From the NCBI GenBank assembly GCA_964520785.1, contig CAZFQG010000042.1:1-36862 (forward strand): a DNA stretch of 36,862 nt, given 5' to 3'. The stretch comes from CAZFQG01 sp964520785 (lineage in GTDB: Bacteria; Planctomycetota; Planctomycetia; Pirellulales; Thermoguttaceae). Made by a program: the position numbers and the translations under genes. The notes below the pieces were generated by a model. It ran no database searches, was not told the origin of the DNA, and saw only the letters and a program-made list of their open reading frames with translations. Within the stretch, counting starts at the first letter, position 1. Each line of letters starts with the position of its first letter. Shown here one piece after another: positions 9,135 to 17,371 of the stretch.

Positions 9135-10718
9135 CTACCTTCCGGAACGACCTGACAACATCACGACGAACAACGCCAAACCGACCAACCCGAACGCCGG
9201 TTCCGGCACCGCGGCGACCGCGCCCCAGTTCGCGCGGACGATGTCCAGATCGTCCGACCCCACGACGCCGTCGCCCGATGGGTCCCCCTCGAAAGGCCCG
9301 TGCGCCGGTTTTCCCCAATTCGCGCGGACGATGTCCAGATCGGAACTGCCGACGCGGCCGTCGCCGTCGAGATCGCCCGGAAGGTCCGAGGGAAAACGGA
9401 CACTCACCCACACGACCCCATTGCTAAGAATATCGCCCACGCCCGACCCTTTCTCTCCCGCGGTGTAGATAAGCGTCGGGACTCCGATTTCGTTGAAACC
9501 GGTGGGACGCTCGATACTCGGCAGCCAGTTCGCGGAATTAGGGTCCACGTTGGAGACGACGACGCTGGAGAAGGTCGTCCCGCCGTCGTTCGATTCCATC
9601 CAGACGACTTCGCTCGCAGGACCACCCCACAAATCGTCGTAATTCGTGTCCGAACACATCGTCGCCGTCACGAAAATGCGGCCGTCCTCGTTAATGGTGA
9701 TCCCGCCGGGCATACCCAATCCCCAGCCCTCGGGAAGCACGTCGCATTTTTCGTTCAGCCCCGTCTTGTTCCAGGTGCCGTCCCCGTTGGGCGTCGCGAT
9801 CCACGACTGGCGGGGAAACTCGTGGTCCGTCATCGTGTTGTAAAGCAAATGCGGAATCCCTTCGGGATCGACCGCGAGACAACCGGCGCGGAGCGTGGCC
9901 CCGCTGGTGTATTCACTCCACAGCGAAGGGGGGACGCTCTCGACGATATCCAAGGTATCCTCCGTTCCGGGAAGAGCAATGGGAGATCCGTCCGACTTCG
10001 TCCACGTCTTACCGAAGTCGGTACTCTTCATATACCCTATGGCGTGGCTGGAACCGGAAGCGTAGAAGCGAGCCATCAGGTGGAGCGTCTGGTGATCCGG
10101 TCCCCAGCAGAGCGATTCCTGGAAATGGGAATAATTGTTGTAAGACGACCGCAACAACGTCGTCGACTCGGTCCACGTCCCCTCGGGCTCCTTTTCGTAC
10201 AGTTTCACTCCCCATTTCGCCGCGTCGCTCGTCCTCGCCGTGACATACAGCGTGTTGTCCGGGCCGACCACCATCGTGGGATAGGTACATTTCGAGCCGA
10301 AAGAGACCGAATCGGTCCACTCGGTGGCGTCGTTGGGCCGGACCGACCTCCGGTAGCGGAAGGCGTGGTGGTGGGGGTAGAAGACCACGTGCAGATACCC
10401 CTCGCCGTCCACCGTCAAGGCCGGACCACCGTGATTGTCGTATGCGCCCCCGAGCGTGACCGTCTCGGACCACGTTCCGGTTGCATGGTCGAGCGTGCGG
10501 ATTCTCGCGATGAAGTGGCTCCCTTCCGAATCGAGCCACGTCACGTGGGTTTTGTCGCCAACGGTAACGATCTTGTTCGTCTCCGCGTAACCGGTGGCGC
10601 GGCCGCAACCGTTCTCGGAAAGGGTAAAGGTCTCGACGACCGTTGCGGCCGCGACCAGAGCCCCGCCGACGGGAATCGACGAGAACAGGACAAACGTAAT
10701 CAGCAAAGACGAACGCAT
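9135..10718 (-). CDS. BNR-4-type propeller protein with two dockerin-like repeats and PEP-CTERM anchor
   Basis: A protein of 527 residues. Signal peptide MRSSLLITFVLFSSIPVG, then a propeller domain with GGPALTVDGEGYLHVVFY, PHHHAFRYRRS and an Asp box STDFGKTWTK. This histidine-rich region resembles BNR_4 (PF15892) proteins, some of which are polysaccharide lyases; lyase activity here is inference. It is followed by two tandem calcium-binding dockerin-like repeats (GDLDGDGRVGSSDLDIV and GDPSGDGVVGSDDLDIV). The C-terminus is VPEP, a hydrophobic helix and RSGR, the PEP-CTERM sorting signal used by exosortase. The start at 10718 has GAGAGG upstream and begins the signal peptide; an upstream extension to 10937 reads as non-coding. 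Confidence 0.85.
   Translation of the reverse strand: MRSSLLITFVLFSSIPVGGALVAAATVVETFTLSENGCGRATGYAETNKIVTVGDKTHVTWLDSEGSHFIARIRTLDHATGTWSETVTLGGAYDNHGGPALTVDGEGYLHVVFYPHHHAFRYRRSVRPNDATEWTDSVSFGSKCTYPTMVVGPDNTLYVTARTSDAAKWGVKLYEKEPEGTWTESTTLLRSSYNNYSHFQESLCWGPDHQTLHLMARFYASGSSHAIGYMKSTDFGKTWTKSDGSPIALPGTEDTLDIVESVPPSLWSEYTSGATLRAGCLAVDPEGIPHLLYNTMTDHEFPRQSWIATPNGDGTWNKTGLNEKCDVLPEGWGLGMPGGITINEDGRIFVTATMCSDTNYDDLWGGPASEVVWMESNDGGTTFSSVVVSNVDPNSANWLPSIERPTGFNEIGVPTLIYTAGEKGSGVGDILSNGVVWVSVRFPSDLPGDLDGDGRVGSSDLDIVRANWGKPAHGPFEGDPSGDGVVGSDDLDIVRANWGAVAAVPEPAFGLVGLALFVVMLSGRSGR
9223..9342 (-). repeat. Near-identical tandem DNA repeats encoding dockerin-like motifs
   Basis: The 30-base blocks 9223-9252 and 9313-9342 differ at one base. 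They are offset by exactly 90 bases (30 codons), so the two dockerin-like repeats are conserved at the nucleotide level. This points to recent duplication or gene conversion within the gene. Confidence 0.85.
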
Positions 10719-10996
10719 TGAGGGGCCTCTCGTTTCGGTGGGAGTCGAAAACCGGCACTTGGCACCGACCCAGACACACCTCCAAGATACCGTCATGAGT
10801 CTCCCGAGTAAACGCGTTTCGGCATCCCAGACTCCCGACCGGGTGCAAACGGCCAATAGAAGAAAACTGTTATTCCATCCAAAACGCCTTTCTCTCGAAA
10901 CGATTTGGTCGCGGCGTTCACCCTCTCTCGCTCCCACGAGCTATATTTCTACACGCTCCGGGGGCGACAACAGGTAAGAAGGACTTCGCGAGGAGA

Positions 10997-12130
10997 ATGT
11001 CTCTGGGAACCATTCGAGTATTGATCGTGGATGATTCGGCGCTGATCCGCGCACTCCTGGCCGATCTTCTCGCGCAATATGCGGACATCGAGGTCGTCGG
11101 AAAGGCAGTCAACGGAAAGCACGCGGTCGACTTGGCTCGAGAGCTGCGACCGCACGTCGTCATTTTGGACCTCCAAATGCCCGTCTTGGACGGACTGGCG
11201 GCACTCGACGCGATTCTCGAAACTCACCCCGTTCCGGTCATTGTCTTCAGCGCCGCCTCACCCCACGGGGCCGAGACGGCATTGGAGGCACTCGACCGGG
11301 GGGCGGTCGATTTTCTCCCGAAACCATCCGGCAGGGAGCAAATTCGAGCGATAGCCGGCGGAACTCTGGTCGAACGGATTCGCGCGGTCGCATGGTCGCG
11401 CCCCTCGCGAAATGAAACGAACCAAAACGCGCCGCGTCGGCACCGGTCTCCCAAAAGGTCGCTCGAACCGGCGGTTCGGAATGAAGCGGTCGAAAAAGCA
11501 CTTGCCTCATGTGCCATCGCGATCGGAATCTCCACGGGCGGGCCCCCCGCCCTGGCAACCCTATTTCGCCAGCTTCGTCCCCCGCAGCCCCCGATCTTCG
11601 TCGTCCAACACATGCCGGAACCCTATACAAGTTCTCTCGCCGACCGGTTGGACGCGTTGACGGACTTGATGGTGCGAGAAGCAACCTCGGGTGAGCCGGT
11701 CCGACCGAATCGCGTATACATCGCCCCGGGGGGACACCACATGCGGGTCCGGCCAGGGGAACCACCTCACGTCTCGTGCGTCGATGGCCCCCCGGTAAGA
11801 CGGCACAAACCGTCCATCGACGTCCTGATGGGGAGCGTCGCCGAGGTTTTCGGACCGTTCGCGACCGGCGTCATCATGACCGGGATGGGACAGGACGGGG
11901 TTGAGGGATGCAGGGCGATCATGGAAGCCGGCGGGATTGTCTTCGGGCAAGATGCAGCGACGTCCGTCGTCTATGGGATGAATAAGCTGGCCTTTAGTCT
12001 GGGGCTCGTTCAGGAACAGTTCTCCGTCACCTCCGCGGGGAGAGTGCTGCACCGCCGCATCCAGGAATTGCTTCGCGGGCAAGCCGCCCTCGTCAACGGC
12101 ATCCAACCCCCACTCTCACTCCATCGATAA
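10997..12130 (+). CDS. cheB: CheB-type chemotaxis protein-glutamate methylesterase
   Basis: A 377-residue response regulator fused to a methylesterase. Receiver domain, residues 5-125: acidic pair D12-D13, phosphoacceptor D58 in VVILDLQMP, and K109. After a polar linker the CheB methylesterase domain (about 170-365) has its catalytic triad: S179 in ISTGG, H205 in VVQHMP, and D300 in MTGMGQDG. CheB removes methyl groups from chemoreceptors and deamidates glutamines, resetting adaptation. The start has GAGGAG upstream. No cheA, cheR, cheW or receptor gene is next to it, so it is an orphan here; partners must be elsewhere. Divergent from the BNR/PEP-CTERM gene across 278 bases. Confidence 0.93.
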   Translation: MSLGTIRVLIVDDSALIRALLADLLAQYADIEVVGKAVNGKHAVDLARELRPHVVILDLQMPVLDGLAALDAILETHPVPVIVFSAASPHGAETALEALDRGAVDFLPKPSGREQIRAIAGGTLVERIRAVAWSRPSRNETNQNAPRRHRSPKRSLEPAVRNEAVEKALASCAIAIGISTGGPPALATLFRQLRPPQPPIFVVQHMPEPYTSSLADRLDALTDLMVREATSGEPVRPNRVYIAPGGHHMRVRPGEPPHVSCVDGPPVRRHKPSIDVLMGSVAEVFGPFATGVIMTGMGQDGVEGCRAIMEAGGIVFGQDAATSVVYGMNKLAFSLGLVQEQFSVTSAGRVLHRRIQELLRGQAALVNGIQPPLSLHR

Positions 12131-12182
12131 ACCATTTCGACCCCCCCGTCGTTGCTAGACATTAATATTTCATTCCGTAAGC

Positions 12183-12207
12183 CCTGTTTTCCATCAGGTA
12201 TTTTTTT
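12183..12207 (+). terminator. Possible rho-independent terminator after cheB
   Basis: CCTG (12183-12186) and CAGG (12195-12198) can form a short stem that is followed by TATTTTTTT. The U tract is good, but the stem has only four pairs, so the call is tentative. The position, 50 bases after the cheB stop, fits. Confidence 0.35.
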
Positions 12208-12391
12208 CTGATTTCTAACGCCTTATTTACCGGAAAGTCCCTTGCAGCCGTGATCGGATTGGGGCATGATGGACCCACGTTGGCGTGAAAACGCGATGGG
12301 ACGAGGAGGTTTCCCCCAATGGACGGCTTCGTTTCGCGGAATTTCCCTGGGTTGATTAATGTCGAGTGACGAGTCCTTTGGCAATGCGTGG

Positions 12392-12400
12392 TGGTATAAT
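12392..12400 (+). promoter_or_regulatory. Extended -10 promoter upstream of the kinase gene
   Basis: TGGTATAAT is a consensus extended -10 element (TGn followed by TATAAT at 12395-12400) in an otherwise GC-rich region. No good -35 box stands at 17 bases; TTGGCA is only 11 bases away. Transcription would begin near 12407, leaving a leader of 165 to 225 bases before the kinase. A 6-base-pair hairpin, TTCCCG (12422-12427) with CGGGAA (12430-12435), sits just inside the leader. Apart from this promoter and the weak terminator, I see nothing else in the 500 bases between cheB and the kinase. Confidence 0.55.
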
Positions 12401-12631
12401 AACTCTAGGGGGGGTTCGGACTTCCCGTTCGGGAAATGGTCGTCGCTTGAATCCGGTCTCTTGCCCCTTCAGCGCGGGGCGTAGAGATGCCGGGACCTGG
12501 TGCGATCTCGATATTCCGGTCGTCCCGATCGAAGTGTTTTTCGCGGCTGGTCGTTTCGGCGATTAGGCGTGATGGAGATTCGACGGTTCGCGCGCAAGTA
12601 TGGCGCACTTTTTTGGATTGGTTTTCGACTG

Positions 12632-14203
12632 ATGCCTCGAGCAACGGCGCAGAATTTTTTCGACTTGGTCCGCAGCAGCAAGCTGGTCGAATCCGACCGG
12701 CTTGAGCGTTTCATCGCCGATCTGCGCCGGCGGACCGACGCGGACGGGTTGTCGGACGTCGATTTCCTCGCGGCCCAGATGGTCGAAGCGGGCCTCCTGA
12801 CCGACTGGCAGAGTGACAAAATCCTCGAAGGGCGCCACAAGGGCTTCTTCCTCGGAAAACACAAGCTCCTCGACCACCTGGGTACCGGTGGGATGAGCAG
12901 TGTCTACCTGGCGGAGCACGTTCTGATGCAGCGCCGCGTGGCGATCAAGGTTTTGCCCAAGACACGAGTCGAGGACGCCTCGTACCTGCTCCGCTTCAAG
13001 CGCGAGGCTCGCGCCGTCGCCGCCCTCAACCACCCGAACATCGTCCGCGCGTACACTCTGGATAACGAGGGGGATATTCACTACCTCGTCATGGAATACG
13101 TCGAAGGACGCGATCTCCAGCGCATGGTCAAGGAAGACGGTCCGTTGCCGCTGGAAAAGGCGGTCGACTACATTCGCCAGGCATCCGCCGGACTGGCGTA
13201 CGCGCATCAGATGGGTCTCGTCCACCGCGACGTGAAACCGGCCAATCTGCTCGTCGATCCCGATGGCGTGGTCCGCGTACTCGACCTGGGATTGGCCCGA
13301 TTCTCGGATGAAGAACAAGCGTCGCTAACGATCCTGCATGACGAGAACGTCCTGGGAACCGCGGACTATCTGGCGCCCGAGCAGGCCGTCGATTCGCACG
13401 GCGTAGACGGCAGAGCCGATATTTACAGCCTTGGATGTTCCCTCTATTTCTGCCTGACGGGGCATCCTCCATTCGATGAAGGGACGCTTCCGGAGCGACT
13501 CCTGAAGCACCAGAAGGATCCGCCGCCGCCGATTCGGAAGGAACGACCGGACGTTCCCAACGACCTGGTCTCCATCTGCCTGAAGATGATGGCGAAAAAG
13601 CCCAACACGCGGTTTCAACGGATGGAGCAGGTTTACCATTATCTCACCAAATGGCTAATCTTCCACGGGTACCGCACCGACGGCGCGCTCGAAAAGGGAC
13701 GTGGGTCCTCGGGCAAGTTGGGGGCCGTCGCGAAGGACGCCCGGGAGGCGGCTGCGCAAAGCGACCGGGACGGTGGGAGCGGCTCGGGCCGAGGGTCGAA
13801 GGGCCCCGGTTCGGGCACCAGGCAGCGGCCGGAATTACCGGTTGCGCCGGGAAAGGGCGCCCCCACCCCGACCCACCAAGGGACGCTGTCCAGTTCGGAT
13901 TACGAAACCGTCCGTTCCTCTCCGCGGCCGATCCAGCCGCCAGGAGGGCGACCGGCGTCGCCGGGACCGAAACGTCCCGCGAACATCGCCAACGACGACC
14001 TTTCGAGCAGCTTTCCCGACTTGTTCGCGAACTTGCCGGACCCCAGTCTACTGGTGAATCCGGGCGATAACCGGCCGCTCGGCTCCCCGCTGACGAAGTC
14101 GCGAAAGCGCCACGAGGAGACCCGTTTTTGGCTTTGGGTGGCAATCGCCGGCGGGACCTGCCTGGCAATTATCCTCGTGCTCTTGCTGTTAATCCTTCTG
14201 TAA
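12632..14203 (+). CDS. Membrane-anchored Ser/Thr protein kinase (PknB/STPK type)
   Basis: A eukaryotic-like kinase of 523 residues. A short N-terminal module (residues 1-70, FFDLVRSSKLV ... MVEAGLLTDWQSDKIL) precedes the kinase domain, an arrangement common in planctomycete kinases. Kinase motifs: glycine loop LGTGGMSSVYLAEH, VAIKV lysine K106, HRDVKPAN with D200, DLG (replacing DFG) with D218, and APE with E250. A Gly/Pro/Ser-rich linker follows, and a C-terminal transmembrane helix (LWVAIAGGTCLAIILVLLLLILL region, 20 or so hydrophobic residues) ends the chain with almost no extracellular part, so it probably senses no external ligand directly. The start is uncertain: an ATG at 12572 with AGG upstream would add 20 residues. 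Targets are unknown. Confidence 0.88.
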   Translation: MPRATAQNFFDLVRSSKLVESDRLERFIADLRRRTDADGLSDVDFLAAQMVEAGLLTDWQSDKILEGRHKGFFLGKHKLLDHLGTGGMSSVYLAEHVLMQRRVAIKVLPKTRVEDASYLLRFKREARAVAALNHPNIVRAYTLDNEGDIHYLVMEYVEGRDLQRMVKEDGPLPLEKAVDYIRQASAGLAYAHQMGLVHRDVKPANLLVDPDGVVRVLDLGLARFSDEEQASLTILHDENVLGTADYLAPEQAVDSHGVDGRADIYSLGCSLYFCLTGHPPFDEGTLPERLLKHQKDPPPPIRKERPDVPNDLVSICLKMMAKKPNTRFQRMEQVYHYLTKWLIFHGYRTDGALEKGRGSSGKLGAVAKDAREAAAQSDRDGGSGSGRGSKGPGSGTRQRPELPVAPGKGAPTPTHQGTLSSSDYETVRSSPRPIQPPGGRPASPGPKRPANIANDDLSSSFPDLFANLPDPSLLVNPGDNRPLGSPLTKSRKRHEETRFWLWVAIAGGTCLAIILVLLLLILL

Positions 14204-14205
14204 AC

Positions 14206-15009
14206 TCACTCCGGCATCGCCTCGAGCAATTCCGACACGTAATCGCCTATTTCGGTGACTACTTCTTCCTTCGTTTTCGTTCCGACCTCCGCCATCCGGC
14301 GGACGATTGCCGAACCGACGATGAGGCCGTCGGCGACCGGAGCCAAGGCGCGGACGTGCTCGGGACGGCTGATTCCGAACCCGATGCAGACCGGAAGGGG
14401 AGTCTCCGTTCGAAGCCAGGCGACGTTATCGGCGATGCTCGTCGGTAGGGCCGTCCGTTCACCGGTGATCCCAGCGACCGAAACATAGTAAATGAAGCCG
14501 GTAGTCCGCTCGGCGATATTCAGCGCTCGGTCCCGGGGCGTCGTGGGGGCGATGAGTTGAATGAGGCTGAAATCGAATCGTTTGCAGATTTCCGCGAAAC
14601 CGGAAGCCTCGTCCGCCGGCAGGTCCGGAACAATCGCGCCGGCGATGCCCGATTCGGAGGCGAGGCGAACGTATTCTTCCGGCCCGCGCCGATGGATGAT
14701 CGCGTAGCTCACCATCGTGACGAGGGGTGCCTCGATGGTGGGAGTGAGCGCGGCGGCCATGTCCATAATCTTCGCCACGGTGACGCCTTTCCCCAGCGCC
14801 CTGGAGTAAGACGCCTGAATCACCGGTCCATCCGCGATGGGGTCGCTGTATGGAATCCCCAACTCGCACATGTCGCTGCCGCGTCCCACGAGTTCGCGGA
14901 TCACCCGTGAAGTGAAGCTCAGATCGGGGTCCCCCGCCGTCAGAAACGGCATGAATGCCTTGCGATTATGCCTCTTGAGATTCGAAAAAAGCGTATCTAT
15001 GGCGGACAT
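14206..15009 (-). CDS. trpA: Tryptophan synthase alpha subunit
   Basis: A 267-residue TIM-barrel enzyme that cleaves indole-3-glycerol phosphate to indole and glyceraldehyde 3-phosphate and channels indole to TrpB. Catalytic residues are at the canonical numbers: E49 in CELGIPYSDP and D60 in SDPIADGP. The phosphate-binding end, GFGISRPEH followed by GLIVGSAIVRRM, is intact. Its ATG shares one base with the TGA stop of trpB, so translation is coupled. Its stop lies 2 bases from the stop of the convergent kinase gene. Confidence 0.97.
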   Translation of the reverse strand: MSAIDTLFSNLKRHNRKAFMPFLTAGDPDLSFTSRVIRELVGRGSDMCELGIPYSDPIADGPVIQASYSRALGKGVTVAKIMDMAAALTPTIEAPLVTMVSYAIIHRRGPEEYVRLASESGIAGAIVPDLPADEASGFAEICKRFDFSLIQLIAPTTPRDRALNIAERTTGFIYYVSVAGITGERTALPTSIADNVAWLRTETPLPVCIGFGISRPEHVRALAPVADGLIVGSAIVRRMAEVGTKTKEEVVTEIGDYVSELLEAMPE

Positions 15010-16223
15010 CAGCGCTCTCCTCGCTTGCGGGCGGCCCCGAGGCGCGCGATTTCTGCCGCGTCCTTGTCGCCTCTTCCGCTCAGGCAGACCAGTATTACGT
15101 CTCTCTTGGCCATCTTCGGAGCGATCTCGATCGCCTTGGCGACGGCGTGTGAACTCTCGAGCGCGGCGAGGATTCCCTCCGTTTTCGCGAGCATCTCGAA
15201 GGCGTCCAACACCTCGCCGTCCCGAGCATTGGTGTACTCCGCGCGATGCATGTCCTTCCAGAAACTGTGTTCCGGCCCGGTTCCGGGATAGTCGAGACCG
15301 GCGGAGATGCTGTGGACGTCGGCCGTCTGCCCGTCTTCATCCTGCATTACATAGGAATAACTCCCGTGTAGGATCCCCGGTTTTCCAAAACACAAGGGCG
15401 CCGCGTGCCGACCGAGGGCGGACGAATGTCCCCCAGCCTCGACTCCGAGGAGCTTCGTTCCGACGTCCTTGAGGAATGGGTAGAAAATCCCGGCGGCATT
15501 GCTGCCCCCCCCGACGCAAGCGACGATCAAATCCGGTAAACGACCGATCTGTTCGAGCGACTGGGCCCGCGCCTCGCGTCCGATGACGGACTGGAAATCG
15601 CGGACCATTTGCGGGAAGGGATGGGGTCCGATGACGGAACCGATGCAATAGTGGGTCGTCTCGACCGTACTCATCCAATCGCGCATCGCCTCGTTGACCG
15701 CGTCCCGGAGCGTCCGGGAGCCGCTCTCGACCGGCCGGACCTCAGCCCCAAGCAGTTCCATGCTGAAGACGTTGGGACGCTGCCGGCGGATGTCCTCCGA
15801 ACCCATGTAGACGACGCATTCCAGACCGAACCGGGCGCAGGCGGTGGCCGTCGCGACCCCGTGCTGGCCGGCCCCGGTCTCCGCGATGACCCGCTTCTTG
15901 TCCATCCGGACGGTCAACAACGCCTGCCCCAAAGTATTGTTGATCTTGTGGGCGCCGGTGTGATTGAGATCTTCCCGCTTCAAGTAGATCTGTGCCCCGC
16001 CGCGCTGTCCGCTTAGGCGTTTCGCGTGATACAGGGGAGACGGCCTTCCCACGTAATGCGCATAGAGGTCGGCCAGATCGCCCCTAAAACCGGCGTCTTC
16101 TCGGGCCTTCGTGTATTCGGCCGTCAGCTCTTCGAGCGCGTGCATCAACGTCTCGGGAACATACCGACCGCCAAACGCACCGAACCGGCCTTCCGGACTC
16201 GGGGCGTTGCATAGGTTGTGCAT
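15009..16223 (-). CDS. trpB: Tryptophan synthase beta subunit
   Basis: A PLP enzyme of 404 residues that condenses indole with serine. The N-terminal signature GRFGAFGGRYVPETL is present. The PLP lysine is K93 in HTGAHKINN, the catalytic glutamate is E115 in AETGAGQHG, and the phosphate loop is GGGSNAAG. It is the first gene of a two-gene trpBA unit with a 1-base overlap. An AAGG stands about 7 bases before the ATG. No other trp gene lies next to it, so the pathway is split in this genome as far as the window shows. Confidence 0.97.
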   Translation of the reverse strand: MHNLCNAPSPEGRFGAFGGRYVPETLMHALEELTAEYTKAREDAGFRGDLADLYAHYVGRPSPLYHAKRLSGQRGGAQIYLKREDLNHTGAHKINNTLGQALLTVRMDKKRVIAETGAGQHGVATATACARFGLECVVYMGSEDIRRQRPNVFSMELLGAEVRPVESGSRTLRDAVNEAMRDWMSTVETTHYCIGSVIGPHPFPQMVRDFQSVIGREARAQSLEQIGRLPDLIVACVGGGSNAAGIFYPFLKDVGTKLLGVEAGGHSSALGRHAAPLCFGKPGILHGSYSYVMQDEDGQTADVHSISAGLDYPGTGPEHSFWKDMHRAEYTNARDGEVLDAFEMLAKTEGILAALESSHAVAKAIEIAPKMAKRDVILVCLSGRGDKDAAEIARLGAARKRGER

Positions 16224-16563
16224 GATAATACCTTAATGGAGGAAGGAAATCGGCCCCGCATGTCGGCTGGGACCACGACTGACGGGACACGCTGCTTCAA
16301 GGATAGGTTCGTGAAGTCCCGGTCGTATCGCGAGGGCCACTCTATCACGGGCCGCGCAAATACCCCCCGCCCAAAAACATCCTTAATCGTGGACCAATCC
16401 CCCTGGGAGGTGGCAACCAGAACCGGGGTCCCCACCGGAAAACCAGTCAGGTCCGGTTCAAGTCTATTCATTCTAGGGTGCCGAGCGGAAACGCTCAAGT
16501 CGCCTCATCACCCAGTGGAGCCAAATGGGAAGACGCGGTTCGGACCTCAAAAAGCTCAGGACT
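16224..16563. other. Intergenic stretch upstream of trpB
   Basis: About 340 bases between trpB and the end of the presumed truncated gene. Short frames on both strands have no recognisable product, and base composition is less GC-rich than in the neighbours. I see no clear promoter, tryptophan leader peptide or anti-terminator for trpB. It may include decayed sequence left after loss of the 3' part of the neighbouring gene. Confidence 0.4.
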
Positions 16564-17346
16564 TCATTGCGAGCAATTATGGCTTGGCTTAGACAATCGG
16601 GAATTCTTTCGTGAAAAGAAAACACACTCATTTCCCTGCATAGGCGTTACAATAGCGCGGAGTTTTGGGGCAGGTATGCCGGACATGCCAACCAAAGGCG
16701 ATCGGAACCCCCTCGATCTGGGGATAGCTGGCCAGGTTTCCGTGTACGAGTTTCCGCAAAATCCATTTTCGAGGCAAAAGAGAATCGGCCAGGTCGTCTC
16801 GGGCAATCCCAGGACGGCCGTGTCGTGGCCGACGACCCGTGCGGCGACCAGGTGCGTTTCGATCTTCCCGCGGTCCGACGTAACGGGGCGGAAGTAGCAG
16901 TCGTAGAAGGCCATGATCCGCATCGGTTCGAGGGCAGCGCCGAAGAAGTCGCCGGTGACGACGATGCGTTCGAGAACGCTGCCATAAGGGCCGATGGCCG
17001 TTAGTTGGGGACTTCCCATTTCAATCCCCGGCACGGTTTCGGGGAATTCCACGTAGAGCCGCAGCTTCTTCTCCGCGGCGAGCCGATAGTCGGCCTCGGT
17101 GATGGGGGTGGGCGTTTGGGGGTAGTCGCCTGCCAGAACGAGGACCCCGGATCCCTCCGGGGCTTTGGCGATCGCCTCGCTCGGCGTATCAAACCGTGAC
17201 GTTTCATGCCCCGTCGCCTTGACCAATTGATAGATGTCGCTGTCCTCGCCGCAGGAGAAAGTCAGCCCGGCGGCGGCGCAGAAGGCGGGAATGCAAAGCG
17301 CCAACGCGGTACAGGCCAGCGGCAACAAGAGTCGAAAACGGGTCAT
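16564..17346 (-). pseudogene. Secreted protein of unknown function, probably truncated at its 3' end
   Basis: An open frame of 260 residues starting at an ATG with AGGA six bases upstream and a clear signal peptide, MTRFRLLLPLACTALALC. Residues 30 to about 190 read as a regular globular domain (for example LTAIGPYGSVLERIVVTGDFFG and a following VARVVGHDTAVLGLPE part). I recall this domain at the N-terminus of much longer planctomycete secreted proteins, but could not check that. After PILFCLEN (near 16785) the chain becomes low-quality, rich in R, S and P, and stops. The likely reading is a 3' deletion or frameshift. It follows the GH32-like gene by 25 bases, so it was probably part of the same transcript. 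Confidence 0.5.
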
Positions 17347-17371
17347 CAGTGGTCCTTTCATAAGCACAGGG

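Noticed and set aside
7609..10721. Two 473-codon plus-strand frames opposite the sialidase-like and BNR genes
   Set aside because: No start with a ribosome-binding site, no domain, and the opposite strand is clearly coding.
10941..10947. TATATT as a cheB promoter
   Set aside because: No acceptable -35 element at 16 to 19 bases; the match alone is too weak.
16478..16897. 139-codon plus-strand frame opposite the truncated secreted gene
   Set aside because: Composition and content are not protein-like, and it is antisense to the signal-peptide gene.
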